Position numbers and translations under genes: made by a program | Shown here: positions 1-12,346 of the stretch, piece after piece | Position numbering within the stretch: the first letter of the stretch is position 1 | Layout: each line of letters starts with the position of its first letter | From: Bradysia coprophila | Lineage: Eukaryota > Arthropoda > Insecta > Diptera > Sciaridae | Length of the DNA stretch: 64,000 bases | Direction of reading: 5' to 3' | Assembly (NCBI RefSeq): GCF_014529535.1 | Contig: NW_023503374.1 | Coordinates: 5,456,001 to 5,520,000 of the forward strand | The notes under the pieces: model-generated | Databases searched by the model: none | The model's input: the letters and a program-made list of their open reading frames with translations, nothing else | Told to the model about the DNA's origin: nothing

Positions 1-1559
1 AGAAATTAATAATTTACTGAATACAAAAAAAAAACTCTTACAATTTGAATTCATTCGATGTATACAGCAGAGAGGACATCGATCGATTCACGTAACTAAT
101 AGGAAATTTATTAGCTTGGTTCTCTTAAATAATAAAAAAAGAAAAGAAAGATTTTTCAGTGGCAGGTCAATTGAGATAATTTTTCTTGCATCTGCTACAA
201 TTAGACCAGTTAAGATACGGTTCGGCTGTAGTAATCGACCTTTTTTTTCCTCTTTGAAAGAAACAACACTGAATGGAACTTTTTCATATGCATCATCCAT
301 GAAATTGGTTACGAAACATGTATATTACAGAATACAGATAGATGTTCAGAAACGAAACTTTACGTACAAATTCGCTAACCTATATATTGACTCCAAAAGA
401 AAAAAAAAAACTATTAATGTCAGTAACAGTGTCTGTTGATAAATCAATTTTACACAGCCGAAAGTAAGCAATATTTCGTAATAAACATTCCATCCATTAT
501 TATTTTTTGTTTTATTTATTTAATTCACATAAACGAACGAGCTATATAACATTTTGTATGTGGGACCAGAAATGATTAACAAAACAAAAGACGATAATTT
601 TTACCATACTGTGTGTACATTTAGGTATTACAGACATCATCAGCGTTAAAAATAAAAATAGTGCGAAAATTTCGTGATGTTACGACACGAAAAAAAAGAC
701 CATATAACAATAAATATGTCTCTCAACGACTCATATATGTATAACGTATGATAATGGTAAAGGAACTCACCCCATAAACCAGTCCACGGTATCTCGCAGG
801 TACTCAGGGAGTCGCTCCAGTTTGCTCGTTTTATATATTTTTCCACAGCACAGAAAATAAAACGAAAAACCTTCGGATTTCTTTTTCCTTTTATATGGTG
901 TGGTGTAGAAAATTTGACTGATTAATCTTCAAAGGTCAAAGCGTGAAACAATGCACAGTCACAATCAAAAAAATTATGAAATTTCAGAAGAAAATAATCG
1001 AAAAATCAATCGTTTTTCACTCGTAAACATTATAAAATAGACTGTAGTTGCTTCATCATCCAGGGATCCAATTAATCACAGTAAATCATAATTCGCACGA
1101 AGTTTTTCTGTTTTAAAACACTTTTCCTTTTCGCAAAATATTTTTTTTTTCTTATATTTTCATGGTGCTGTGACGGACACAAGCAGTACGAGATGATCGG
1201 ATGATTTATAAATATTCATTGTAGCAACGACCGAAACATTCTGCGAACTGTGACAAATGTGACGAATAAGTAAAAATTCTAAAACACTTTTTGTAAAAAC
1301 GTTTGTGACACTACAGTGTAATTGTTTGACTATTTAGAATTTGAGTAACATATTTTTCACTTGATCGTCAGCTGAGTTTTAAACAGCCATTATTAGGTTC
1401 TAGCTTATACCCTTTCATACAATGTACAATGGGTTGTTAGGGTTTAGGCATGTCATTTGTAAAATTTCTGATATTTTCACAACGTCACAGCTGTCTTTGT
1501 ATACAGGTTTTATTGAAGTAGCATTATTCAGTTGTCATTCTGTCGAACAACGTTATTAA

Positions 1560-1634
1560 GTCTAGGAGGAAAGAAAGAAGAGATTTTGTATGGATTTTTC
1601 ATACAAAATCTTTTCTCTGTTTCCTTTCTAGGCT
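1560..1634. repeat. Short hairpin (about 32-bp stem)
   Basis: The left arm begins TCTAGGAGGAAAGAAAG and ends with GATTTTGTATG. After a loop of about 7 nt the complementary strand CATACAAAATC...CTTTCTAGG follows, with only a few mismatches. It could be a tiny foldback transposon or a miRNA-like precursor. Sequence alone does not decide. Confidence 0.55.
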
Positions 1635-2536
1635 TTTTCGCGTTATATGGCTGATATGCCTACTCAAAGCAGGAGCCTTGATCTACCTCATATTTTGCAT
1701 TCATACTCATATTAAGACTTAGAAAGGATCGGTTTGACATCTTAACGCCTTCGAGTCAAGGTACAAAGTCTGGTTGGTAAATGTATAGATTGTGGATTTG
1801 AGCACTACTTCACAGGACCGTCAATGGTTGACGCTGTCGGCAAGTCGAACTTCTGTCACTTCACTCGAACAATATGTTCATGGACAATGTTGTCGAAAAT
1901 TTACATTTTTGTTTTTTTAATTTTGTAAAATTTTGTTTATTTGTTCGGGTATTTTGTAATTGCTTTTGAAATTAAACTTTTCCAACACTTTTTTCTTCGT
2001 ATTATGTTGGTAATGTGAGACATGTCAAATAATGCAGTAAATAATATAATACAGTGACGACTGCGATACCGATTTTCTGATAAAATGGCACCAACGAAGT
2101 TTGAATAAGGAGAAAAAACAACAAAGAAAAAAGTACAGTAAAAATAGTAAACTTTAAATTTTCACAAAATTTTTTTAAGTTCGACACATAAACAAGCGAA
2201 TCCGCAAGTGATTTTGCCATACCTTAGTAAAATTTCTTCTGATTTGGAAGTGTTTGTAGTTGATTCCATAAGAATTTCGTTGAACAAATGAAAATCTAAA
2301 TTTTTAGTTTCAAATTTTTGTCCGCGTGCTTGCAAAAAGAATGAAATATTAAATAAAATAACAAATCTCGATTTTTTTGTGTTGAATACTTTACAAACCA
2401 CAAAGAAACCATGTCGAATTTCACTTTCTTGTAGTGTGAAAAAAGACGAAGCAAGTAGATTTTGTAACTCAGTATCGGCTTAAAAGTCCATTCGATGTTT
2501 AAAATCTGTTTAAAACTTTTCAATTTTTTCCTCGTT

Positions 2537-2717
2537 GCACGGCAGAGTAAAATAAACCAGGCAGAAGCGGTTCATTTTCGAAACATCAACGAAACGAAAC
2601 GACCTAATACACTGTATGCTGACACCGACATAAATTGAAAAATTTTATTCGTAAAAAATATAAGACTACTAGTCCCTAGCGGTCCTGCCTGGTTAACTTT
2701 ACTCTGTAGTGCTCGTT
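2537..2717. mobile_element. Short inverted-repeat (MITE-like) element
   Basis: The sequence around 2537-2568 (GCAGAGTAAAATAAACCAGG) is repeated inverted around 2683-2717 (CCTGGTTAACTTTACTCTG). No coding capacity is seen and I found no convincing target-site duplication, so the family is unassigned. Confidence 0.45.
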
Positions 2718-5118
2718 GCCTTAAGATTTTCTTGCATGAAATGCTCGATCTGGTGATACTCTGCTCATGTATCACACTCGTTGGAGTCACGACGGTTGGA
2801 AAATGACGAACTCACTCTGTTCAAACTGATCCATCATCGTATCGATTTTCAACTTTATCATCATCTTAAGTTTGATAGACGTTCTACATCTACACGGCAA
2901 AAGACTTTGTTTTAAATTCCAAAATTCAAGACTAATGTACAGAGAACATGTCCTATTTATCGCCTGCAAGAGCACCACGACGTATATTTCTCACGATTAA
3001 ACTTAATGGATGACAGGTTTTCTGTATTTAAGAGCCTAGTCAAGGATCATTTCGCTTTTTGATTTTTAATTATGGTGATGGTTGTTGATATTGTTAACGT
3101 TTTGCTATGCTTTTGGTTTATGATTTTTCCTAATGTTTTCCATTTTTGTAATTTGCTTATTGACATATTATTGGGCTTTGGCCTGTTTGTTGATCATTAA
3201 ACAGATAAAAATAAAATAAAATAAAATAAATAAAATGTGCGACAGAGGTCGTTAACAGTTTCATTTTGCAGTTCTACAATTTACTTTTTATGTTTTATGA
3301 TCGCATTTGAACACTGAGGTTCACGTTTGGCAAGAGTGACGCTTTACTGAGAGGTTAGTGGACTTAGAAGTTGAGTTGTTTAGCACAATCAACTGGTTCG
3401 GAATGATTTCTCTCTTTTATTTTAACTTTGTTTTTGAAGAGTTTTTGAGTTTGCTTTGCTGTTTCGTTGTGCAGCGCGTTCGGGAATTTCTAAGCACCTA
3501 TAACTAGACCCGCTTTCCATCTATAGATGACATTATTGCTCTTATGATTTTGTCAATTACGAGTTCAATGTTAAAAAATCACGACTGTCTCGTAAAAGGG
3601 CCGGTAGCAACGACTGATGATGAACTGAACAGTCATATACTGTTCTGGAGCCACTACCGTGTCTATGGCCGAAGCAGTGTCTGACTAATTTCACCTAAGT
3701 CAGTTCACGTGAATGATGGGGTAAGGGAAGAGGAGTGAACCACTGTTAGTGCTCTTTTTGTTCGTTTGTTGAATTTCGGTCCTTCATATTAGTCTATTCA
3801 CTTTAGGTACACAGCTTACTTTTTTCAGAACTGACGAGAACAATCGTATTTTTTTGAACACTGGTCCTGGTGGTCGTTATTGGGATTTTTCAAATATGAA
3901 AAACACAACAAATGTAGGCCAAAACTGTAGACATCTTTCACATATCTCAAATGTTTGATGGACTAGAATTTAACATCTCGTTTATATACAATCTTTGTCT
4001 ACAAACTTGCCCTAGCCCTATACAAAGGATAACAGAAGGCAGTGCTCTTCGCTAATTTCGTTAGACTGACAAGTATAGTAGAAACTCGGCCACATTGGTT
4101 ATTAAATAGCTTTTATTCTTTTTAAATATATTTTTATGCATTTCATACAATGTTTCAGTGTGAATAATACGAGAAAACGAAAATTTATTTAACATCCACT
4201 TACTATATCTGAAATTGAACAACAAGATTTTTTCACCATACAGCCGTCTTACAAGATACACAATGATGCCCACAGTAAACCCCAATACAACGTAAAGACA
4301 TTTTCGCTTGGTAAGCTTTTGAAAGCTTCGAGTTTCTTTTGAATTGGATGAAAACCTCGTAACTCAATAAGTATCCGTAGTCTTAACGCAGAAAGTACTT
4401 AGGTCATTGCATAAAATTTCGACGACAATAGAGAGATGTACGAGTTCTACATCGGATGCATGTGGCGCATCAGACTAGCTAAAAATTATGTTGAACTCGA
4501 CGACGTTAACATGAATTTAGAAATTTAGAACGCCAATCTCGACTGTAATTCCAACTATAAATTGTTTTTAATCTCAGAAATGCAAAAAAAATGCTTTCTA
4601 GAAGCACGGTTCTGCAAACGGTTCAATATTCAATTCAATCGAGAGAATTGTTCTGTTTAAATTTTCTGCTTCTTGCTGTACATGCTCATTATTTACAATT
4701 AGATTGTTCAATGATCGTTTGATGAGGAAATTGATTTTTTTTTTTGTAAGAATTCTGATGCCGTGGTATAGTTGATCGATCAGAATTGTTTTACGTTCTG
4801 TATGTAAATTTTGATTGGGAACCAATAGATCCCATTGTGAAACGACCAAAGACCAAACGTAATAAATTTATAATACTTTTTACAACGAATAACAAAATTT
4901 TCCATAAAAACACGTCAAAAAACAATAAAGAAAATGATAAATTTTCCCAAAGGAAAATGATGGAGAAGAAAATAATAATAAAAAATTTAGTTCATCCTGA
5001 ATAATGCGACTTCCTAATGGAATGTTGTTGCTGGCTTTTGTTTTGTCTTTTTGAACCAAATTACCGAAACGAAAAATATTTTTTTTCCATGTTTTTACGC
5101 TTTGTGTGTTTGGATAGC

Positions 5119-6731
5119 TTAGAAGATCGGAATATAATTATCGATCTTGGCACGATGTTTCTGTGCAACACATTCCGATATCCAGACGATATTACGGCAC
5201 TCCTGCTCCTTCAACTTCAAGTACGAATAGAAAACGCCGAAATGGAATTGCTGGATAAATGCAAACACATTCAATTTCACCTGAAAAAAGCACAACCCCC
5301 ATTAGTCATGCCCAAATTGCACTGCAATCATCATTGCTATATTACTTCATGCTCGAAGAATTTGTCTTCCAAAGTCTTGTCGCCGGGATTGTTGCCGGAT
5401 CCATCGAACAGAGCTGCATATTCAGCATAATATTCGGCCACATTCTTAACTTGTTCGTAATCGTCGGCACGGGCAAGGGCCGCCAAACCGTCTGGGTTCA
5501 TTTTACCGCAACGGGGATACAATTTGGCCCGATCGTCTTTCGACAGTTCGGTTCCGAACGAATTGATGGTGATGATGATGGCACGACGATCAGCTTCGAA
5601 CTGAATCGGAATAATTTCTACCTCAGAAACAGAAACAAACGCAATAGACGAAACAATTACTTACAGCCAGAATTTCGCACATCACATCGGCTGTGGTGCC
5701 GCCAAGGCCCTTGCAGAATTCGTAGAAAGCCTCCAAGTATGCCTTGTACAAAGTGTTACGAATGATTTCGATGTTCATTTCATCCAAATCCTGTTCCGAA
5801 ATGCAATCAACGAAAAACGGAGCCAATGGCGTATCGACCAACACTGCATTGTACAATTCCGCTGGATTGGCGGCCACATGAATGGCTTCCATCTGCTCGA
5901 AACTTCCGAGTGGATGACACTTGGGAATCAATTCGGAAATGGGGCGTTGATGCAACGTACCGGTGATCAACAGAATGATGTTATCGATCATGTAGCTGTA
6001 GGTGATGAAGTCCAAAAATGTGGACAATGGTTCGACGGCATGGTTGCGCATATGTTGGAATTCAATGACCAGCTTTTCGCGAAGCTTATCATCGATGACG
6101 GAAACTGACAATGGGGATGGTTCGTTGGCGAGGAATTGGCCATAGTCCGTGCCTTGCAAATGCAATTTTAGATCTGTAAAGTCAAAGTGTCATCAGTATG
6201 GTTTGAACGACGAGGATCGTTTGTCAAAGTAAATATCTCAAGTCACAAGTGAAAAATTCAGGCAAGTCAAGTCAGTCGAATCCTAACAAACATCAGATTT
6301 ATCTCTGAGCATTTAAAAGAGACATTGGACATCATCAATCCGTGAAAAAGGTGTTTTCCACAGCTGTTCTGATTGTCAAGTCCCTTTGTGTGATCGAAAA
6401 CACTCAAAAATCTTAATTACACACAGCACGTCTTCAGTCATATGATGATAACAAACGATTACAAAAGGGTCACGATTCGATCGAAATATTTTTCTTTTAT
6501 CGTCGAAAGGATTGCATACCATTACAACGACTCAGTCACGTGCAAAATTCATGTTTGTTTGAAAATATGTTTCGTTTGCACTTTAGAATGACAAAAATAT
6601 CCCATTTTACCTTCTAGTGTTTCACACTGAACCAAATTCAAATAGTCTGATTGCTTCAGCACACCACACTTAAATCCACGACACAATCCTTCCAAGTAGC
6701 CTCCATCGATGTTAAACAAAAATCCAGTCAT
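5119..6731 (-). CDS. VhaAC39-1: V-type H+-ATPase subunit d (V0 sector, AC39)
   Basis: Subunit d of the membrane V0 sector, which couples the central rotor to the proteolipid ring in proton pumping across endomembranes. Four exons, read right to left: 6611-6731, 5665-6173, 5346-5600 and 5119-5280. They give 348 aa, against about 350 in the family. All introns are GT-AG. The protein reads from [20 protein letters not shown] through [33 protein letters not shown], the acidic stretch [20 protein letters not shown] and [16 protein letters not shown] to the conserved C-terminus KIDNYIPIF, so no family block is missing. The start is the first ATG. An upstream acceptor (exon from about 6759) suggests a 5' UTR intron. 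Compared with family members I know by sequence, identity is very high throughout. Nothing is broken. Confidence 0.97.
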
Positions 6732-6998
6732 TTTCAGTAGTTTTGGGATGCTTTGGGCTCTAAAATTTTACGAAATAAAATTCACGACTTTTTTTTAATC
6801 AGCCTCGAACCACTGTGTCATATGACTTAGTAGGAATCGAAAAAGTAAGAAAACACGAAAAGTGACGTTTCATACGTCGATATAACCGAAAAAGATTTCG
6901 TGTTTCAACCGGGTGTGTGAAAAATCGATCTGAAAAGCCTGTTCAAACCGAGTGAAACGCGAATCATAACGGCGGGAAAAATTAAAAATGTCTTCGTA

Positions 6999-7193
6999 AT
7001 AGGTTTGTTCCAAGTAACTGTAAACACGAACTTTGACAAACCGAACAACGACAATTTCATCCACAGCAACGTCGCTTACGTGATATTTCATACAAATCGA
7101 GCAACGTCGCCTACAAGATTTACACAGAAATATTATTGAGGTTATGGTTCTGTGGATGAAATTTGACAATTCATATGGCCTTGGAACAAACAT
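6999..7193. mobile_element. Short inverted-repeat element
   Basis: GGTTTGTTCCAAG and CAATTTCATCCACAG near 7001-7065 return inverted as CTGTGGATGAAATTTG and CTTGGAACAAAC near 7150-7192. This looks like a degenerate foldback MITE upstream of the V-ATPase gene. No target-site duplication was recognised. Confidence 0.4.
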
Positions 7194-7724
7194 TTAAGCA
7201 CTACACTTGTCAGTGATACGTCAAATGAAAGGTTTTTACAATACCGATCCACAAAAAAAAATTATGGAAATCGGATGACAAGCAGTTTTTGCTTGTAGGT
7301 CGGCTAAATTTGAACATATTTCGTCTGTTTTCGCTTTATTAGATAGGTATTGACCGTACCAATCAGGGAAAAAAAGTTTTTGAAATTATGTTCACCGGAG
7401 CGTGAGCTAGGTCTCTTGGAGTGAGCTCTTATCTGGCTACTCGGCCGTACAGTGAACGTGGAGTATTTTGTCAATATCTCGAGTAAATTTTGACCGAATT
7501 TCATGAATTTTTTTTTGTTTGAAAGGTATTAACGAATGTAAAGCGTCGGTAAAATTTCCGGTCTCCTAACAAAATGGCTGCCGGTGGCCATATTGGATTT
7601 TAATAAAAGTGATATATCTTGGGGAAAATGGTACTTAGAGAGTTTCTGTTAACATGGAACTAATTGGTTATGTGTGTGGGGTGTTTCAGGCATTCCATAT
7701 ATGGACATCTATATATATCTATAT

Positions 7725-9079
7725 TAGGGCGTATCGAATTTTGAGAATTTTAAGGGTCGCGATAGCCTGTGTGCGGAAAACGTAGATCATTGAAAACTAA
7801 GTCCAGGCATATGGTTGATGGATCCGAAGGTGCCCGGGAAGAAGTCCCCCCGGACGACTTTAACTTTCAAATGGTCATAACTCGGAAAGTTAAGAGTATT
7901 TTTGAAAACAATGTTCTAGTAGGATGTGGAGCGTTAAAAACTCTACAAAACTGCCAAAGAAACCGATGGTCCAAAAGGTGTGTCTGTCGAGATTTTCTAA
8001 CATCGAAAGTTCGACATTTTGGTTTTTGACTTTTATTTCCTGAGAGACAATTTATTAACTTTAGCTTTTGGCATGAGGTTGTAGAGGAGGTCGAGTACTA
8101 CCAGTACACTAGGCATTGTCCCGGTCGGCGATCCATCCGAAACCACTTTTTCAACATTTTTGAATGGACTTTTTAAGTGTACCCACGTCGCCCACGAAGC
8201 CATTGCAGACAATGTAACCGGTGTTGCTGAGTCGAGGTAACCTTGGCCAGTAAGTGCACATAATATTCCATAACAGTAGCTGAACTCTTTTACAAAATAT
8301 TTAAGAATTCGGTGTAGCACATCACAAAATCTGAGAAAGTGAAATTTGTGAGAAAAACAACAAATAATCGTTTTAATTAGTTATTTGACCCACGAAGTGT
8401 AGTAAGAAGTCGATTTCGTTGCAAATACACATTTTTCGATATTTTTACAAAAGGTTGAACTTCGTGGTATACCGTGTCAATATAATGTTGCACATCGAGA
8501 TCCCAAATATTTTGTAAAAGAGTTCAGCTACTAGGAATATTATGTGCACTTACTGGCCAAGGTTACCTCGACTCAGCAACACCGGTTACAGTGTCTGCAT
8601 TGGCTTCGTGGGCGACGTGGGTACACTTTAAAAGTTCATTCATTAATGTTGAAAAAGTGGTTTCGGATGGATCGCCGACCGGGACAATGCCTAGTGTACT
8701 GGTAGTACTCGACCTCCTCTACAACCTCATGCCAAAAGCTAAACTTAATAATTTGTCTCTCAGGAAATAAAAGTCAAAAACGAAAATGTCGAACTTTCGA
8801 TGTTAGAAAACCTCGACAGACACACCTTTTGGACCATCGGTTTCTTTGGCAGTTTTGTAGAGTTTTTAACGCTCTACATCCTGCTAGAACATTCTTTTCA
8901 GAAATACTCTCAACTTTCCGAGTTATGACCATTTGAAAGTTAAAGTCGTCCGGAGGGACTTCTTCCCGGGCACCTTCCGGATCCATCAACCATATGCCTG
9001 GAATTAGTTTTCAATGATCTACGTTTTCCGCACACAGGCTATCGCGGCCCTTAAAATTCTAAAAATTCGATACGCCCTA
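7725..9079. mobile_element. hAT-like foldback element, 8-bp TSD (ATCTATAT)
   Basis: The element is 1355 bp with arms of about 600 bp: 7725-8335 is nearly the reverse complement of 8470-9079. The ends are TAGGGCGTATCGAATTTT and its complement. ATCTATAT flanks it on both sides (7717-7724 and 9080-9087). An 8-bp duplication with a TAGGG-type end is typical of the hAT superfamily. No transposase is encoded, so it would depend on an enzyme made elsewhere. Open frames in the arms (for example 7769-8029 and 8774-8989) are mirror images of each other, as expected of an inverted repeat, and are not called as genes. Confidence 0.88.
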
Positions 9080-9382
9080 ATCTATATTCACCTATATTGA
9101 GCTATATACAGGCATATAGAGCTATATAATAGCATATTCATCTGTGAAATGTTTATTTATAGGAAAATATAGGTAAATATAGCGGTATATAGCTGTTTAA
9201 ATAGGAATTTATGAAAGTTGGCTTCGTACGGGGCTGTCTATATTGCCTCCGGCAATTTATTTGTATATGATAACAAGGCAAAGAAAGATAATGTAAGTGA
9301 TTTTAAAGGGCGAATAGCTTTTCATCAGAGAAGAGATTGAAGTAAGAGAAATGAAGAGTTTTACATTAAAGGCTTTTGATAC

Positions 9383-10354
9383 CAGACGCGCCGACTTCCA
9401 CGGGTAGCCGGGGCAACCCCCGACGAACAAATCTGTTGGGGGCGACGCCCCCTACGGGAAATTAAGTTTTAAAGGATATTTTTGACAGATCATAACCAAC
9501 AATAATTTATTAAGAGACAATATTAAATAAATCAAAAAATTTCGCCTGCGGCGCTGATACTACATTTAAAAGAATACTAAAAAATTTTATCGAAATTAAG
9601 TATAAGTATATTAAGTATTTTGTTGTCTCGATCAAAACCAGTTTTTCGCATTTTCTGCTCTAAATCCAACACTTCCACACGCCAACACTTCCACAAAGAA
9701 AGTCCCTGCAAGACATCAATGTACTATTACTGTATAGCTTCAGTGCTAGCTAATGTGTTTATAGAGCACCCTTTCGGGCACCTTCTAAGGGACGGATTTA
9801 AGTAAAAAACGACTTTCTAAGTCAAAAGCAGTTCGATCAAATTTCGAATGATTACTCAAAGAAGTCGGGTATTTTTCCGCAGATTAATACTAATGATTTC
9901 AAAATGGATTTTCTTTTAAGTTTAATAACAAAGTATTCTCTATGTTAAACTGTTACCCATCGCATCGGGAATAACTTTATCTGAGATGCTGAGCTTTCTT
10001 TTTATTCTCCAAACTCATAGACCTGATTATAACATCAAAACTAGTCGGAAATAGTACATTTTGGAACGAGTAATGAAAAGTTGAATTTTTCAGTAATAGC
10101 TGTAAGTGTATAATTACTAGGCGAAGCCGAGTAAAACAAGCCTACAAGCCTACAAGTTACGAACGACGTTCTTGTCCTGAGGAACATAATGAGCGAAACC
10201 ACACGGCAGTACTAAAGTCTTGAACCTTTCGTTCTTAGGTGCAGTGAAGAACGTTCACGATACTTAGCAGCAAAAAAGGAAAAATGAAACGTTAAATTTT
10301 GGTCGCAGTACAAAAGTTTGCCCCCAACGAGTCGGAGAAAAGTCGGCGCGTCTG
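9383..10354. mobile_element. hAT-like element, GC-rich ends, 8-bp TSD (TTTGATAC)
   Basis: The termini are CAGACGCGCCGACTT and its complement AAGTCGGCGCGTCTG. TTTGATAC is duplicated at 9375-9382 and 10355-10362. The related copy at 61 kb has a single version of this site (about 61055-61062), so the 972-bp segment is an insertion. The left end holds a GC-rich hairpin (GGGGCAACCCCC... near 9410-9455) that stands out against the AT-rich surroundings. It has no coding capacity and is non-autonomous. Confidence 0.88.
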
Positions 10355-10412
10355 TTTGATACGAACAGGTGTTTCGTAAGGGTCGGCGTTAGCTATGTTT
10401 TGTGTTGAGTAT

Positions 10413-11576
10413 TAGGGTGGGTCGTATTTTCATTTTGTTTTTATTTTAAAAGGCCTGGCCCCAGGCTGTACTCAGAATTGACCAAGGAATCCGAAACAGC
10501 AAAAAAAAATTTTTTTAATTCATTTTTCCCTTGCCTCTAGGCTGATTTTTGATTTTTGGGGTAGTAGAATGAAATTGCACACAATGTTGACAGATATCTC
10601 GGGCAGTTGGGAACAGAAGACATTGCTGCCAACTGTAGTGAATAGCTGAGGAGTCCAGCTATGAAATACCATAAGAACGTTACGTTGTTCTTCGCCTTCA
10701 CTCGGGCAGGGTAACTCTGTCAGTGTTCCCAACTAAGACTTTTCAACCAAAAATTTCAACTGTATTTGCAAACAAAATCGGCAAATGACGACATAATGCA
10801 TCGTGTGAGGTATGTCTGAACAGGTCATCTCATATAGAATCCATTGCAGAGAAGTTTTTTGATAACAAGTTGAAAAAACTCATAGGAGCTTTGTTTTTGA
10901 AGCCAAAAGTTGGCAATTTTTTGTTAGAATGAAAAAGTTAAATGAACAAAAATCGACGAATTTACGTTTATTTGCTCAGAAAATTGTTATTTAGGGTGAA
11001 TAGGTATAAAACTATCAATTTCACCAGATTAGAACCTTTTTTGTTCATTTAACTTTTTCATTCTAACAAAAAATTGCCAACTTTGGGCTTCAAAAACAAA
11101 GCTCCTGTGAGTTTTTTCAACTTGTTTTCAAAAAACGTCTCTGCAATGGATTCTCTATGAGATTACCTGTTCAGACATACCTCACACGATGTATTATGTC
11201 GTGATTTGCCGATTTTGTTTGCAAATAAAGTTGAAATTTTTGGTCAAAAAGTCTTAGTTGGGAACACTGACAGAGTTACCCTGCCCGAGTGAAGGCGAAG
11301 AACAACAAAGTTCTTATGGTATTTCATAGCTGGACTCCTCAGCTATTCACTACAGTTAGCAGCAATGTCTTCTGTTCCCAACTGCCCGAGATATCTTTAA
11401 ACATTGTGAGCAATTTCATGCTACTACCCCAAAAATCAAAAATCAGCCTAGAGGCAAGGGAAAAATGAATTTTTTAAAAATTTTTTTTGCTGTTTCGGAT
11501 TCCTTGGTCAATTCTGAGTACAGCCTGGGGCCAGGCCTTTTAAAATAAAAACAAAATGAAAATACGACCCACCCTA
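10413..11576. mobile_element. hAT-like foldback element, 8-bp TSD (TTGAGTAT)
   Basis: This 1164-bp element has arms of about 560 bp meeting near 10995. The ends are TAGGGTGGGTCGTATTTTC and its complement, and TTGAGTAT is duplicated at 10405-10412 and 11577-11584. Arm identity is high, suggesting recent origin or gene conversion. No transposase is present. It lies about 770 bp upstream of the GCNA start codon. Confidence 0.9.
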
Positions 11577-11633
11577 TTGAGTATGAGGATGCAATCTAAC
11601 AAAGTGAATTTAACTAGTGGCCAACATGGTAAA

Positions 11634-11876
11634 AAATATCAAAGTTCTGAAAGAACAGGCTAAGAGAACCACGAAGGCGGGTGACACAAAATTTTATAAA
11701 CAGATAGTGTGAGAAATCAACTTGAAGAAAATATTTTTCTCGAAAATTCAGAATTTTGTTAAATTCCATTTTACATATATATACATCGCAGCCGTTGACG
11801 CAATTGTGTGTCACCGCCCTAGTGATCAACTCAGGGTTGTCTTAACCTGTTCTTTCAGAACCTTGAAATAGTCATT
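11634..11876. mobile_element. Degenerate inverted-repeat element
   Basis: AAAGTTCTGAAAGAACAGG near 11640 returns inverted as CCTGTTCTTTCAGAACCTTG near 11846-11867. A GGCGGGTGACAC block is likewise mirrored near 11809. No clear target-site duplication was found. Confidence 0.5.
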
Positions 11877-11883
11877 TGTGTAC

Positions 11884-11982
11884 CTGTTTTGGACGATTGA
11901 TTTTAGGCAATTTCGCGGATTGTAGGCCGAACGAAGTGAGGTCTACAAGCGAAAGTGCCTTAAATCAACCGTCCCAAACAGG
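11884..11982. mobile_element. Short hairpin element (about 100 bp)
   Basis: CCTGTTTTGGACGATTGATT at the left pairs with AATCAACCGTCCCAAACAGG at the right, enclosing a second pair (GCAATTTCGC with GCGAAAGTGC). This is the structure of a very short MITE. The family was not identified. Confidence 0.5.
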
Positions 11983-12346
11983 TGCACATGTGAGTTTTCA
12001 TGCAGAGGGCCGGAAACCCGAGAAAATTCGAAAAATTGCCCTCATTTTGGGCCCCGAAGCATGAAAAATATATTCCCCCGAAAGTTGGGTTCCGTGAGTT
12101 TTTGTGGATTTGCATTACCTTATCGTTTATATACTTTGCATCGGCCGGCATCACAAAAAGTGAACAGTTCTATTTAATGGATGTAACTGGAGTTCAGTGC
12201 ACCAATCGGTTCATTCGGCAATTGAAACCATTTTTGAGGATAATCAACGGCTGACTTCAGACGATCCCACATAATTTTTATTTATTTAAATATTTTCCCT
12301 GTTTTATTTGTGTTATGTGTGGGATGCAACACCAACAAAAATTCTT

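Larger units (their letters stand above)
1..5118. other. Intergenic DNA, no gene seen
   Basis: No exon chain or recognisable protein is visible on either strand. The stretch is AT-rich. It contains a short perfect-looking hairpin (1560-1634), an inverted-repeat element (2537-2717) and a small AAAAT-type microsatellite (about 3204-3235). The right end should include the 3' UTR of the V-ATPase subunit d gene, which is read leftward and stops at 5119. Confidence 0.6.
7217..10395 (+). repeat. Composite dispersed repeat carrying two inserted elements
   Basis: The host pieces 7217-7716, 9088-9374 and 10363-10395 match, in inverted orientation, a second copy at about 61020-62139. Shared blocks include CACCGGAGCGTGAGCTAGGT, the CTCCTAACAAAATGGC region, TTGCCTCCGGCAATTTATTT and GGGTCGGCGTTAGCTATG. 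In this copy two foldback elements (7725-9079 and 9383-10354) interrupt the match. The other copy has neither. No protein is encoded. The termini and family of the host repeat are not clear; a large MITE or Helitron-like element is possible. Confidence 0.75.

Noticed and set aside
5259-5765. 168-codon plus-strand frame across the V-ATPase gene
   Set aside because: It is antisense to two exons and an intron of the well-supported V-ATPase subunit d gene.
7769-8989. Mirror-image open frames in the 7.7-9.1 kb element as a gene pair
   Set aside because: The two frames are the same sequence on opposite arms of an inverted repeat, and neither resembles a transposase.
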